A stretch of 64,000 bases of DNA from Halalkalibacter urbisdiaboli (GTDB taxonomy: Bacteria > Bacillota > Bacilli > Bacillales > Bacillaceae_D): assembly GCF_002156385.1 (NCBI RefSeq), contig NZ_MVJM01000003.1:607504-671503 (forward strand). The letters run 5' to 3'. This document shows positions 28,061 through 36,160 of this stretch, piece by piece (position 1 is the first letter of the stretch; every line of letters begins with the position of its first letter). The position numbers and the translations under genes are program-made. The notes below the pieces were generated by a model. The model made no database searches and was not told where the DNA came from. It was given only the letters and a program-made list of their open reading frames with translations.

Positions 28061-29329
28061 ATGACAAAGACCTATGTTAGCTTTTTTTCCATTTTAATAA
28101 AATGGCTGTTTTGGGGTAGCCTTGTTGGTGTTTTCGTAGGAACGACAACCTCCTTTCTCCTTCATACAAATGATTTACTTGGTAAAACTCGAGAAGCCAA
28201 TAGCTGGCTTATATTGCTGCTTCCTCTTGGTGGTGTCGTTATTGGGTATTTGTACCATAATTATGGAAAAAAATCATCGGAGGGAAACAATCTACTCTAT
28301 GAAGGGGTTCAGGGAAAGGCACAGATGTTATTAAGGACGGGGCCCCTCGTTTATATTGGAACGTTTCTAACTGTTTTACTAGGTGGTTCAACGGGAAGAG
28401 AAGGAGCTGCCTTGCAAATGGGGGGGAGTATAGCAGAAGGATTAAACAGGCTTTTTCAAATTAGTAAGATCGACCAGAAAATTGTATTGATGAGTGGGAT
28501 TAGCGGTGGTTTTGGTGCGGCATTTGGAACGCCGATTACAGGTGCTGTTTTTGGAATGGAGGTTGTGGCATTAGGAAAAATGAAGTATGAAGGAATCGTT
28601 CCTTGCTTCACAGCTAGCCTCGTTGGTCATCTTTCAACAAAGATATGGGGAGTCAAGCATGAACATTTTATCATTGAAAAGGTTCCTGAATTAACAGCAG
28701 GAACTGCCTTTAAAATTATCGTAGTTGCCATATTATTTGGATTAATAAGTGTTGCCTATTGCCAATTAAGGCATATGATACAAAGGACTTCTACAACCTA
28801 CATAGGAAACCCAATGGTTATTGGATTTATTGGTGGAATCGCAATAGTGATTCTTACGTTCATAATAGGTTCAAAAGATTACTTAGGGCGTGGAATTGAA
28901 ACGATTTCAGCATCTTTTACGGGAGATGTTCCTATGTTTGCCTTTTTAGCGAAGCTGATTTTTACGGCCATTACCATGGGAACGGGTTTTGTTGGGGGGG
29001 AAGCTATCCCTTTATTCTTTATGGGGGCAACTTTAGGAAATACACTATCTCCAATAATGGATTTACCTATTTCATTTCTAGCTGCCTTAGGTTTGGTCGC
29101 TGTCTTTTGTGGTGGAGCAAATACACCGATAGCGAGTATCTTTTTAGGAATAGAAATGTTTGATGGAAAAGGAATGGAATATTTTTTGATGGTTTGTCTT
29201 ATCAGCTATTTAACATCGGGTCACCACGGACTTTGGCCATCACAACAAATATTTAAGCCGAAGAGTCGACTATTTAGTCTACCAGTTGGGCAAAGTATTT
29301 CCACTGTTGAAAAGAATAAGAAAAAGTAA
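28061..29329 (+). CDS. CLC-family anion channel/antiporter
   Basis: 422 aa with about ten membrane helices. The selectivity and gating motifs are present: GGSTGREGAALQMGG (the GREG loop with gating Glu), SGISGGFGAAFGTPITGAVFGMEV, FVGGEAIPLFFMGATLG and GGANTPIASIFLGIEMF. The GREGA and FGTP forms are closer to the fluoride-transporting CLC-F branch than to the GREGP of ClcA-type chloride exchangers, but the branch call is inference. ATG 28061 is the first start after AAAGGAG (28041-28047). An upstream in-frame extension would lie in the repeat and is not coding. Confidence 0.88.
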   Translation: MTKTYVSFFSILIKWLFWGSLVGVFVGTTTSFLLHTNDLLGKTREANSWLILLLPLGGVVIGYLYHNYGKKSSEGNNLLYEGVQGKAQMLLRTGPLVYIGTFLTVLLGGSTGREGAALQMGGSIAEGLNRLFQISKIDQKIVLMSGISGGFGAAFGTPITGAVFGMEVVALGKMKYEGIVPCFTASLVGHLSTKIWGVKHEHFIIEKVPELTAGTAFKIIVVAILFGLISVAYCQLRHMIQRTSTTYIGNPMVIGFIGGIAIVILTFIIGSKDYLGRGIETISASFTGDVPMFAFLAKLIFTAITMGTGFVGGEAIPLFFMGATLGNTLSPIMDLPISFLAALGLVAVFCGGANTPIASIFLGIEMFDGKGMEYFLMVCLISYLTSGHHGLWPSQQIFKPKSRLFSLPVGQSISTVEKNKKK

Positions 29330-29409
29330 CTTGCTTAAAATTTGTAAGTGTTATCGAAGGTTTTGTATAATTTAACCAGAAAGAGAAAATAAATTTGAGG
29401 AGGAGAAAC

Positions 29410-29862
29410 ATGATTTTTGATCAGTTAGAGTTTGCGCGTGCAAAAGTAATCAAGCTATTAGAAGAAATTGATGAAGAAAAGCTACGAAAAACACCAACTG
29501 GTTTTAACAATCATATCCTTTGGAATGCGGGTCATATTTATGCTGTTCAGGAAGGATTAACGTTTGGTGTGACAAAGCAGCAAACGAAGCAATTAGAAGA
29601 GCTTAAACTGCTTTTTGGTGGAGGTACGAAGCCTGCTGATTGGACGAAAAGTCCACCTTCGCTAGAAGAATTAGTATCGTTACTTAAGGAACAGCCTGAA
29701 CGAATTCGACATACATTCACAAATCGTTTGGATGAAAAAATAGAGAAGCCATTATCATTTCCGGGATTAACACTAGCGACCGTCGAGGATCTCCTAAGCT
29801 TTTCTTTATTGCATGAAGGGATGCATATTGAAACAATGAAGCTATACAGTAAAATCGTTTAA
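29410..29862 (+). CDS. DinB-family protein
   Basis: 150 aa, four-helix bundle. The metal-binding His triad of the DinB/YfiT superfamily is visible: His in FNNHILWNAGHI and His residues in LLHEGMHIETMK. Family members include thiol-dependent transferases and damage-inducible proteins of unknown role. ATG 29410 follows GGAGGAG. It is monocistronic with its own terminator. Confidence 0.85.
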   Translation: MIFDQLEFARAKVIKLLEEIDEEKLRKTPTGFNNHILWNAGHIYAVQEGLTFGVTKQQTKQLEELKLLFGGGTKPADWTKSPPSLEELVSLLKEQPERIRHTFTNRLDEKIEKPLSFPGLTLATVEDLLSFSLLHEGMHIETMKLYSKIV

Positions 29863-29867
29863 GTAAA

Positions 29868-29912
29868 AAAACTTCTCATTCAAGGTTTTCCTTGTATGAG
29901 AAGTTTTTTTAT
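29868..29912 (+). terminator. Strong rho-independent terminator
   Basis: A 12-bp perfect stem (29868-29879 with 29896-29907) with a T-run follows the DinB stop. Confidence 0.9.
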
Positions 29913-30140
29913 GTCTAGGAAATGGCGGGCCTTATATTTCCCTGGCAAGCGCAAAAAAACAGAGGATTCAACAAAAAAAATAATCTAGCGTCACCATTCT
30001 ATAGTGATGATGTTTAAATAATTTTAGGTAGCATTCTGTTCACAAAATGTTCACTTATGAGGGAATTTTACAGTAGCTATAATACCAAAGTATACAAAAA
30101 AAGGAGATGACTAAATTTTCCAACAACGAAGAAGGAAAGT

Positions 30141-30602
30141 TTGTATTTTGGAATGATGATGTGCTTTGGTATGGTTATTGTTATGGTATTTTATAATCTA
30201 GCTATTAACGGATTGATTGGTGTAATGTCATTTCATGACATTCTTATTCAGATTACTATTGGATTTATCGTTTTCATCCTATTAGATATCTTTATTGTGG
30301 GTCCAGTTGCGAAAAAAATCACTTTTAGCTTACCTTTTGACAAGTCGAAGAAAGCCTATGTAATTATTTCGATTTCGTTCTTTATGGTCGTAGGAATGGT
30401 TCTTCTAATGTCCCTTTATGCCTTAGGAGTTTCTTATGTCATGAACAGCCTTAGTACAGAGTCATTCATGTTAAGCTACTTGTTTACGGTTATTAAAAAT
30501 TTCGTTTTTGCGTTTCCGGTACAATTGATTATAATAGGACCGTTAGTTCGCTATTTATTTATGAAATTTGTTAAAAAATCAAAAGTTTTAAAAGCCGTAT
30601 AG
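30141..30602 (+). CDS. DUF2798-type membrane protein, start uncertain
   Basis: 153 aa from TTG 30141 with four membrane spans arranged as two similar halves. Each half has an MCFGMVIVMVFYNLAINGL-type helix and a GP-(V/L)-(A/V)-(K/R) motif (FIVGPVAKK, IIGPLVRYLF), as in DUF2798 proteins, whose function is unknown. The frame is open upstream to 30111 and would read FPTTKKESLYF. The only nearby AAGGAG (30101-30106) abuts an ATG (30107) in another frame, and a single T removed from the TTTT run at 30116-30119 would join the two. Either a one-base frameshift has occurred or translation begins at TTG 30141. Confidence 0.65.
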   Translation: MYFGMMMCFGMVIVMVFYNLAINGLIGVMSFHDILIQITIGFIVFILLDIFIVGPVAKKITFSLPFDKSKKAYVIISISFFMVVGMVLLMSLYALGVSYVMNSLSTESFMLSYLFTVIKNFVFAFPVQLIIIGPLVRYLFMKFVKKSKVLKAV

Positions 30603-30703
30603 ATTAAAGTTGGAATAACCTTACATTTTTGATATATGTATTGACGGGTCCTATAAAAGTGTCAGGTTTTCTTTATCAAATCATCAGGAAGGTAGGGAAA
30701 ACA

Positions 30704-30871
30704 GTGAAGTATGAACAGTTGGCTAAAGGCATCATCGAGAACGTCGGTGGCAAAGAAAATGTTATCAGTGTAGTACATTGAATAACAAGATTACGTTTCA
30801 AGTTGAAAGATGAAAGCAAGGCACAAACAGAAGCAAATCAAAAACATGGAAAGATTAGACTAATTTTTTAG
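30704..30871 (+). pseudogene. PTS EIIB (beta-glucoside type) N-terminal fragment with TGA at the active-site Cys
   Basis: From GTG 30704 the frame reads KYEQLAKGIIENVGGKENV, then VVH, a TGA at 30779-30781, then ITRLRFKLKDESKAQTE. This is the N terminus of a beta-glucoside PTS permease, whose phosphorylated Cys belongs in V-V-H-C-I-T-R-L-R-F; the TGA replaces that codon. The homology ends after about 42 residues with a frame change (NME appears in another frame) and a stop at 30869. No EIIC follows. Decay is the simplest reading, although the cell has selenocysteine machinery. Confidence 0.78.
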
Positions 30872-31320
30872 GGTTCTAAGGTTTTAAAAAAAGTTGTTTT
30901 TTTGAGAGCACTGAAAAAGTTTACTTTTTTTAGTGCTCTCTCTAAGGGCTTTTTAGAAAAGAACAGTTGTTTTCGGTTTTTTAAAAGGAGAAAATGAAGC
31001 ACATTGCATCAGAGATGGAACTTTATTAAAGTAAGCTGGTGAAGTATGTAAAGAAAATGCTACTGCGCTAAGCAAGGGGTTACTTTTTCAGATCTCGGAG
31101 GTTGTATGAGCATGGAGCAGCCGCTATCGGATGTTAGTGCACGTTAAACTATTTATTATCATTCATCACATCTAAATTTAGTCCCCTCTTGCATCTAAGT
31201 CCTACCTATATATTCCATTAAAGAGTCGCCTCGTATGCCCCTAAGTTTCCTAACATGTCAAACATAGAATGTATTTTTTAAAGGTGATCAACGATTCTTT
31301 CTTTTTAGCTATAAAAATAA
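30872..31320. other. Gene-poor stretch with hairpin repeat; no intact gene
   Basis: About 450 bases between the PTS fragment and the attL flank. Apart from the hairpin at 30904-30940, only short frames are seen (for example one with AAAAGGAG before ATGAAGCACATTGC near 30993, stopped within about 12 codons). It probably consists of decayed PTS-linked genes. Confidence 0.5.
30904..30940. repeat. Solo hairpin of the dispersed repeat family
   Basis: GAGAGCACTGAAAAAGT pairs with ACTTTTTTTAGTGCTCTC. It shares the GCACTGAAAAA arm with the 18.6 and 27.8 kb repeats. Confidence 0.7.
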
Positions 31321-31343
31321 CCTTCTACTATTGATGTAGAAGG
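31321..31343 (-). terminator. Terminator of a truncated gene next to attL
   Basis: An 8-bp perfect stem (31321-31328 with 31336-31343). Read on the minus strand it is followed by TTATTTTTAT. It directly follows the stop codon at 31344. Confidence 0.7.
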
Positions 31344-31455
31344 CTAAAGACGACATTTTTCCGTAACGGTCGCAATCAGTTTGCCGAGCTCGCTCTTAAA
31401 TCCGACGTTGAAACCGTAGTACTCGTTATATGTAAGAGCATTAGAAAACCTTATT
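31344..31455 (-). pseudogene. C-terminal fragment of a protein abutting attL
   Basis: Minus-strand frame reading KIRFSNALTYNEYYGFNVGF then KSELGKLIATVTEKCRL and a TAG, followed by a terminator. Codon use is richer in CG than the surrounding chromosome and similar to the integrated element. The fragment has no start and begins at the att core. It may be the tail of a gene from an earlier element that used the same selC site, since it lies outside the present element's left repeat. The protein family is not recognised. Confidence 0.5.
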
Positions 31456-31520
31456 TTGGCGGGACTGTGTAGGAATCGAACCTACCGGAGACGGCACGCG
31501 CCTCCCGTGCGGTTTTGAAG
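31456..31520. repeat. attL: duplicated 3' half of selC
   Basis: 65 bp identical to 54353-54417. It contains the T-arm, variable arm and anticodon-loop half of tRNA-Sec but no 5' half, so it is a tRNA fragment. Confidence 0.95.
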
Positions 31521-31866
31521 TTGAAACGCGCTGGTTGACGGAGTTTAGGTTCCGCTCAATCATGCGTCAAATCAACGAAAATCAATCGTTGCCGCACGAA
31601 TTTCCGAAAAGTACCGCTGTGGTTTACGGCTTGTCCTACGTAGTGCAATTCCTTTTGCGTAATATTAGATTAGCATATTCGGTAAAGAAAGTCTATCGCG
31701 TCACTCTCCGCGAAAACTTGACGTAAATTCGACGGAAATCTAACGCAGAAAACGTATATTAACGAAAGTAGACGTATTAATTGTTCGTTAATTATTCAAA
31801 TTTATATATTTATTTGTCGTATTCGTTCGTGTTTAATTGAAGTATTGAAGAAAGGAGAAGAATTAT
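31521..31866. promoter_or_regulatory. Left element end, probable integrase arm-binding region
   Basis: No credible gene in 346 bases. It contains GCGTCAAATCAACGAAAA (31564-31581), which recurs in the same orientation at the right end (54317-54333), and GAAAAGTACCGC, similar to GTAAAGTACCAAC at 54240. The 3' part (31740-31850) is AT-rich and likely holds the promoter of the recombinase gene. Confidence 0.6.
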
Positions 31867-32826
31867 ATGGCGCGAAGACAAAATAAGTTAACGGAAAATG
31901 ATTTGAGTGGTATCTCGGGATTTTTAAGTTTTGAGGAGGCGGTTGATCTATTATTACAAAACTGTAAGATAAAGAATTTAAGAGAGCATACGATTAAGTT
32001 TTATAAAAATGAATTGAGTCGCTCAAAGAAGTTATTCGATTTGCAGTCTATTAATACAAGAATAGATAAAATAACAGAAAAGAATATTCGAACGAATATA
32101 ATTGATTACATGAGGTTGATAGAGGGGCGGACAGTAGTTAGTGTTAATTCGCGGTTACGTGCATTGAGAAGGTTGTTTAATTTCTTGCATGAAAACGGAT
32201 ATATCGTAATTAATCCAATGTATTCAATAACTCCATTAAAAACGGATAAGAGGGACCAGCCAAACTTAAACACAGAACAAATTCATGCTTTATTAATGCA
32301 ACCGGACCAATCTACATTTACTGGATTTAGGGATTTCACGTTAATGTTGCTTTTTCTTGAGACTGGAATAAGAATTAATGAACTAATACATATAAAGGTT
32401 AATGATATTTTATGGGAGGAGCATTTATTACGAGTTTCACACGCGAAGAATAGGACTGAGCGCTTTGTTCCTTTCCAAGAAAAAATGAAGAAACGTCTCC
32501 TCGATTATATAAAATTACGTGGTGATGTTAAGACAGATGCTCTTTTTGTGACAATTGACGGTAAACCTCTCTCAACGCGTAGAATACAAGAATGGATTTC
32601 GGAGTATGCGGATAAAGCCGGAATACATGACGTCAAAGTGTCACCTCACTGTTTTCGTTATACTTTCGTCAAATACGCCGTCAAGGGAGGAGCAAATATC
32701 TTCGTCATTCAAGAAATACTTGGCCATAAGACACTTGATATGGTACGTCATTATTACAACGTTTATGGACGCGATAAGATTGACGAACATAAAAAATTCT
32801 CAATTGCTGACAGAGTTCTCAAGTAA
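31867..32826 (+). CDS. Tyrosine recombinase/integrase at the left end
   Basis: 319 aa. The N-terminal SAM-like domain begins at about residue 22 (FEEAVDLLLQNCKIKNLREH). The catalytic domain has the full set: Arg in ETGIRINELIHI, Lys in VSHAKNRTERFVPF, H-x-x-R in SPHCFRYTF, His in ILGHKTLDMV, Tyr in RHYYNVY. It probably joins the att sites in selC, alone or with the second recombinase at 53139-54149, with which it shares GFRD, VSPH and a C-terminal KFS motif. AAAGGAG precedes the ATG. It points into the element. Confidence 0.92.
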   Translation: MARRQNKLTENDLSGISGFLSFEEAVDLLLQNCKIKNLREHTIKFYKNELSRSKKLFDLQSINTRIDKITEKNIRTNIIDYMRLIEGRTVVSVNSRLRALRRLFNFLHENGYIVINPMYSITPLKTDKRDQPNLNTEQIHALLMQPDQSTFTGFRDFTLMLLFLETGIRINELIHIKVNDILWEEHLLRVSHAKNRTERFVPFQEKMKKRLLDYIKLRGDVKTDALFVTIDGKPLSTRRIQEWISEYADKAGIHDVKVSPHCFRYTFVKYAVKGGANIFVIQEILGHKTLDMVRHYYNVYGRDKIDEHKKFSIADRVLK

Positions 32827-32893
32827 ATTAAATATTGAAACGCGACTAAATAAGTAGTAAATTAGTATTATTACATATTAATGGGGGTTTTGT

Positions 32894-33544
32894 ATGAAAT
32901 TAGTAGGCTTTAGAAGCAAGAAACCGTGGAAAATGGGCTGTGCGGGTTTTTTCTACGCGTTTGTATTATTAGTTATTGTTATTGCGATTATAGACCCGTC
33001 AACGGAAGAGAACGCAGAGCCGGCGTCTGCTGACGTAGAGGCGGAAGAGCCGGAAGAGGTTGAGGAGGAAGTCACAGAGCCGCAAGAAGAAGAACCAACG
33101 CCAGAGCCGGAGCCAGTCGAACTTGAAGGCGAAGCGCTACTTGAACAAATCGTTATCGACGAGCTGGGCGAAAAGACTAATAACGACTCACCGACATACG
33201 AGTCAATCGCGTTAAATGATTATGCGGAAGACCCGAATAAGAAAGTAATCCTTCTAACGTTAAACGGTAACGACAACTTCACCGCGAATATGATGAAAAA
33301 GGGAATGTGGATTGACTCTATCGGACTATTGGAGCAACTGAATGATAATTTCGATATTCAAGAAGTCGCGTTTAGATGGCAATTACCGTTAACTGACGAG
33401 TTTGGAAATACAGAGAATGGCGAAGTCTTACGCATTAATTTGTACGGAGACACTATCGACAAGATTAATTTCGACGGCTTCTTGCACGATAATTTACCGT
33501 CTGTCGCCGATGAGTATTGGGAGCATCCAGCGTTCAGCAATTAA
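32894..33544 (+). CDS. Single-span membrane protein with acidic linker, unknown
   Basis: 216 aa. A short basic N terminus (KKPWKMGC) precedes a membrane span (AGFFYAFVLLVIVIAIID), a 45-residue Glu/Pro-rich linker (residues about 38-82), and a globular extracytoplasmic domain of about 130 residues with no Cys pairs. Such proteins are often encoded next to integrases in Bacillus elements and may act in surface or superinfection functions; nothing specific is recognised. It ends at a shared terminator with the convergent nuclease gene. Confidence 0.65.
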   Translation: MKLVGFRSKKPWKMGCAGFFYAFVLLVIVIAIIDPSTEENAEPASADVEAEEPEEVEEEVTEPQEEEPTPEPEPVELEGEALLEQIVIDELGEKTNNDSPTYESIALNDYAEDPNKKVILLTLNGNDNFTANMMKKGMWIDSIGLLEQLNDNFDIQEVAFRWQLPLTDEFGNTENGEVLRINLYGDTIDKINFDGFLHDNLPSVADEYWEHPAFSN

Positions 33545-33557
33545 AGCTAACAACGAA

Positions 33558-33582
33558 AAGACCGTCTTAATTGGCGGTCTTC
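33558..33582. terminator. Bidirectional terminator
   Basis: A 7-bp stem (33558-33564 with 33575-33581) between convergent stop codons at 33544 and 33584. Confidence 0.65.
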
Positions 33583-33583
33583 T

Positions 33584-33985
33584 CTACGTCAATTCCTTCT
33601 CTATCCTCCGCAATATTCCGTTTATGTCGCGGTGAATACGGCTGCCACTAAACCGCACCACCCGCCATCCATTGCGCCTCAAATACGCATTCTTACGCCT
33701 GTCATGCGCTTTTTGTCGCGGACTACTATGATACGCCCTACCGTCGCACTCTATCGCTATCCGCTGCGGAACGAGCGCCAGGTCTATCCGATATTTACCG
33801 CATGGCACTTGCGTTCTTGGCACATAGCCTCGGCTCACCAACGCATCATATAAGCGACGCTCTATCGGCGACTCACATTGATGACGCGGTGACCACGTAG
33901 ACGACGGCTTCGGCTTCCGCTCGTGTAGCACGAATAGGACGAGACATACCGCAATGAGTCCGAAAAAGATAACGTAGTCCATCAC
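33584..33985 (-). CDS. Membrane-anchored DUF559/Vsr-like nuclease
   Basis: 133 aa. An N-terminal membrane span (DYVIFFGLIAVCLVLFVL) is followed by a compact PD-(D/E)xK-type domain: SPIERRLYDAL helix, YRIDLAL (Asp), AIECDGRAYH (E-x-D-G, where the E-C-D strand supplies the active site), then DRRKNAYLRRNGWRVVRFSG. This is the DUF559/very-short-patch-repair-like fold. It may nick or process DNA at the membrane during transfer, or act in defence. AT-poor codon use matches the element. Confidence 0.75.
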   Translation of the reverse strand: MMDYVIFFGLIAVCLVLFVLHERKPKPSSTWSPRHQCESPIERRLYDALVSRGYVPRTQVPCGKYRIDLALVPQRIAIECDGRAYHSSPRQKAHDRRKNAYLRRNGWRVVRFSGSRIHRDINGILRRIEKELT

Positions 33986-34013
33986 ATAACATCACCGTTA
34001 TTAGTATCGCCAA

Positions 34014-34247
34014 TTATAAATCGAAAAAGTCGTCGGTCCTTGCATTGGGGTCTATTTCGCGAATTGCTTTCATTATTTTCTTAATTGTGCGGGCCGTTGG
34101 TTCGTGTTCCGAATCGCCAGCAGCTAGACGGCTTACAGTGTTTCGACCAAGACCTGACTTCTTCATTAACCATTCCTGAGACATTCCTCTCTTATCTAAC
34201 CATTTTCCTAATTTTGAACGTGGTTTACCTCCGAATAATCCAAACAT
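34014..34247 (-). CDS. Xre-family repressor
   Basis: 77 aa from ATG 34247, which has GAGAGGT upstream; longer readings lack a site. It carries a helix-turn-helix of the Cro/CI type (MSQEWLMKKSGLGRNTVSRLAAG) and a conserved-looking RTIKKIMKAIREIDP helix. It is transcribed away from the FtsK/Replic_Relax operon, so it is a good candidate for the repressor that keeps transfer or excision genes silent. ACTAAGTTTAGT at about 34327 in the divergent gap is a possible operator. Confidence 0.8.
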   Translation of the reverse strand: MFGLFGGKPRSKLGKWLDKRGMSQEWLMKKSGLGRNTVSRLAAGDSEHEPTARTIKKIMKAIREIDPNARTDDFFDL

Positions 34248-34581
34248 ATCTATTACCTCTCTCGTATTTTTACAATCATCTTGGACAAAATAATAATATC
34301 TTATACATGTTTGGTGAAAATTTTTACTAAGTTTAGTGAAAGGTAGACAAGCAATCGACATATAACTATTAGTGAAGTAGCAACAGCAGTCGAAATAACG
34401 CGTCCGTCTATTAATCAATAGAAGTAGTTACAGAAGTTTAAAGTGCAATATGCGTTATAGCGGTTTTTGTTTGTCCAATAGCAAGTAAGTCGATAATCTG
34501 TAAGTCTGTTAATAAAGAAAAGGGGAGGAGGAAGAGAAGAAGGGGAGCGCGAGGGGAAGAAGAGAAGGAGGAACCAACAAC

Positions 34582-34911
34582 ATGAAGAGAGCAGAAACTA
34601 TAAATTTTCAGAATTTTATGGATGGCTCGTACACCAAGAAAAGGAAAGTTACTAACGTGTCCCTATTATCCGCAGTGACTGTATTTAGTCCATCGTCTAT
34701 CTTTAATCCTCCGCCAGCCATTGAGGCGGCCTATATCGGAATGTTAGCAATTGGTGGCTTACTAGTAGGCGTAGCTGTACTAGAACGCGTTTTAGTCATA
34801 TTCGGCAAGCAAGACATTGCGAAAGATATATCGGACTTTGTAAAGACGATATTGCCGTGGGCGCTTATCGGCGGTCTGATTCTTTTTGTTATATCAAATC
34901 CGTTAATGTAG
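34582..34911 (+). CDS. Small two-TM membrane protein
   Basis: 109 aa with two hydrophobic helices (YIGMLAIGGLLVGVAVLERVLVIFG and ILPWALIGGLILFVI) and a basic N terminus. Topology and size resemble VirB2/pilin-like or holin-like proteins, but there is no sequence signature. It stands ten bases upstream of the FtsK-type pump in a tight operon, suggesting it is a membrane partner of that pump. A purine-rich leader (34515-34575) precedes it. Confidence 0.65.
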   Translation: MKRAETINFQNFMDGSYTKKRKVTNVSLLSAVTVFSPSSIFNPPPAIEAAYIGMLAIGGLLVGVAVLERVLVIFGKQDIAKDISDFVKTILPWALIGGLILFVISNPLM

Positions 34912-34921
34912 AGGTGACATC

Positions 34922-36160
34922 ATGAAGTTATTGGCGTTATTAGAGCAGCGGAAAACGGAGAAGTTATTGCGGAAGAAGCTAGTCGAATGTTTTGGCGTAG
35001 CGGGGCTTTATTATCTATACGAAAGCGAGAAGTTTAAGCGGAAGATATATCCGAAGATTCATTCGGCGCGAAATTTGGAAGGACGCATCGAGTATGTATT
35101 TACGTTATTGAACGGAATGGACCCGAAAGAGACAAAGAAAAAAGAGTACGTCTTTTATCAAATATTCGGACGCACTCTCAAAATAGAAACGGACGGTATT
35201 AAGAAATATATTCTCACAATCTACGCGGAATCACTGGCGAAAGAGATTAAGTGGAATTGGGACGTTATTTCTCCCAATTTGAGAGGAACAAAACTCCCGA
35301 TATATTGCGGCAAGGACGTCAACAACGAACATGTCGCCTATGACATGGTCAAGAATCCGCATTTATTGATTGCGGGCGAAACTGGCTCCGGTAAGTCGAC
35401 GCAAGTACGGTCGGTGCTTACTACGTTGATAAAACGGACGATGTCGAACGATTTACACCTTTACCTCGCAGACTTGAAACGGTCAGAGTTTCATTTATTC
35501 AGACGCGTGGAGCATGTAAAGGCGGTATGTACGAAAGTAAGTGAGTTGAAACGTGTTCTCGCGTATCTAAAGAAGGAGACGGAGCTACGAGGTGATTTGC
35601 TCGATAAGTACGAAGTCATGCATGTTGATGATTTACCGGAACATGAGCGCGTCCCTTATATCGTGCTTTGTATTGACGAAGTGGCGCTGTTGAAGGACGA
35701 AAAAGACGTCATGGCGGTAGTGGAGGACATTTCCGCGATAGGTCGGGCGCTTGGTATGTTTTTGATTCTTTCAATGCAACGGCCGGACGCGAAAGTATTG
35801 GACGGTAAGTTAAAAATCAACCTAACGGTCCGTATGGGCTTTAGATGTGCCGATTTAACTAACAGCCGCATAGTAGGGACGCCAGGAGCCGAAAAGATAG
35901 AATCGAGCCAGGGAGGGCGTTTCTTACTCAAATTAGAGCGGCTGACGGAGGTGCAGGCGCCTTATTTGGACGATGTGAACGCGAAGAAGGAATTGGAGCC
36001 GTATAAGATTGTGCCAATTTGGCACGAAGTTTCAGTTGACAAGAATTTGACGCCTGAAAAAACGGAAGATGATTCAGTCGAGCAAGACTGCGCACCTGAA
36101 AACGAACCGACCGCCCCGCAACTCGGACTATTAGACGAGGAGGAAGATAACCATGCGTAA
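34922..36160 (+). CDS. FtsK/HerA-type DNA translocase (coupling-protein-like)
   Basis: 412 aa. Walker A is GETGSGKST at about residues 155-163 (preceded by PHLLIA) and Walker B is YIVLCIDEVALL at about 242-253; a sensor-like SMQRPDAKVLDG follows, as in FtsK/SpoIIIE and conjugative ConQ/TcpA proteins. It lacks the N-terminal membrane domain, which may be supplied by the small protein upstream. It should pump element DNA, either single-stranded with a nickase or double-stranded as TraB does in actinomycete elements. It overlaps the Replic_Relax gene by eight bases. Confidence 0.9.
   Translation: MKLLALLEQRKTEKLLRKKLVECFGVAGLYYLYESEKFKRKIYPKIHSARNLEGRIEYVFTLLNGMDPKETKKKEYVFYQIFGRTLKIETDGIKKYILTIYAESLAKEIKWNWDVISPNLRGTKLPIYCGKDVNNEHVAYDMVKNPHLLIAGETGSGKSTQVRSVLTTLIKRTMSNDLHLYLADLKRSEFHLFRRVEHVKAVCTKVSELKRVLAYLKKETELRGDLLDKYEVMHVDDLPEHERVPYIVLCIDEVALLKDEKDVMAVVEDISAIGRALGMFLILSMQRPDAKVLDGKLKINLTVRMGFRCADLTNSRIVGTPGAEKIESSQGGRFLLKLERLTEVQAPYLDDVNAKKELEPYKIVPIWHEVSVDKNLTPEKTEDDSVEQDCAPENEPTAPQLGLLDEEEDNHA

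Noticed and set aside
30779-30781. Treating the EIIB TGA as a real selenocysteine codon
   Set aside because: The gene is truncated and frameshifted shortly after, and no SECIS-like structure is evident, so it is kept only as a curiosity.
31535-31726. 63-codon frame at the left element end
   Set aside because: No ribosome binding site, composition unlike the neighbouring genes, and it covers the probable integrase arm site.
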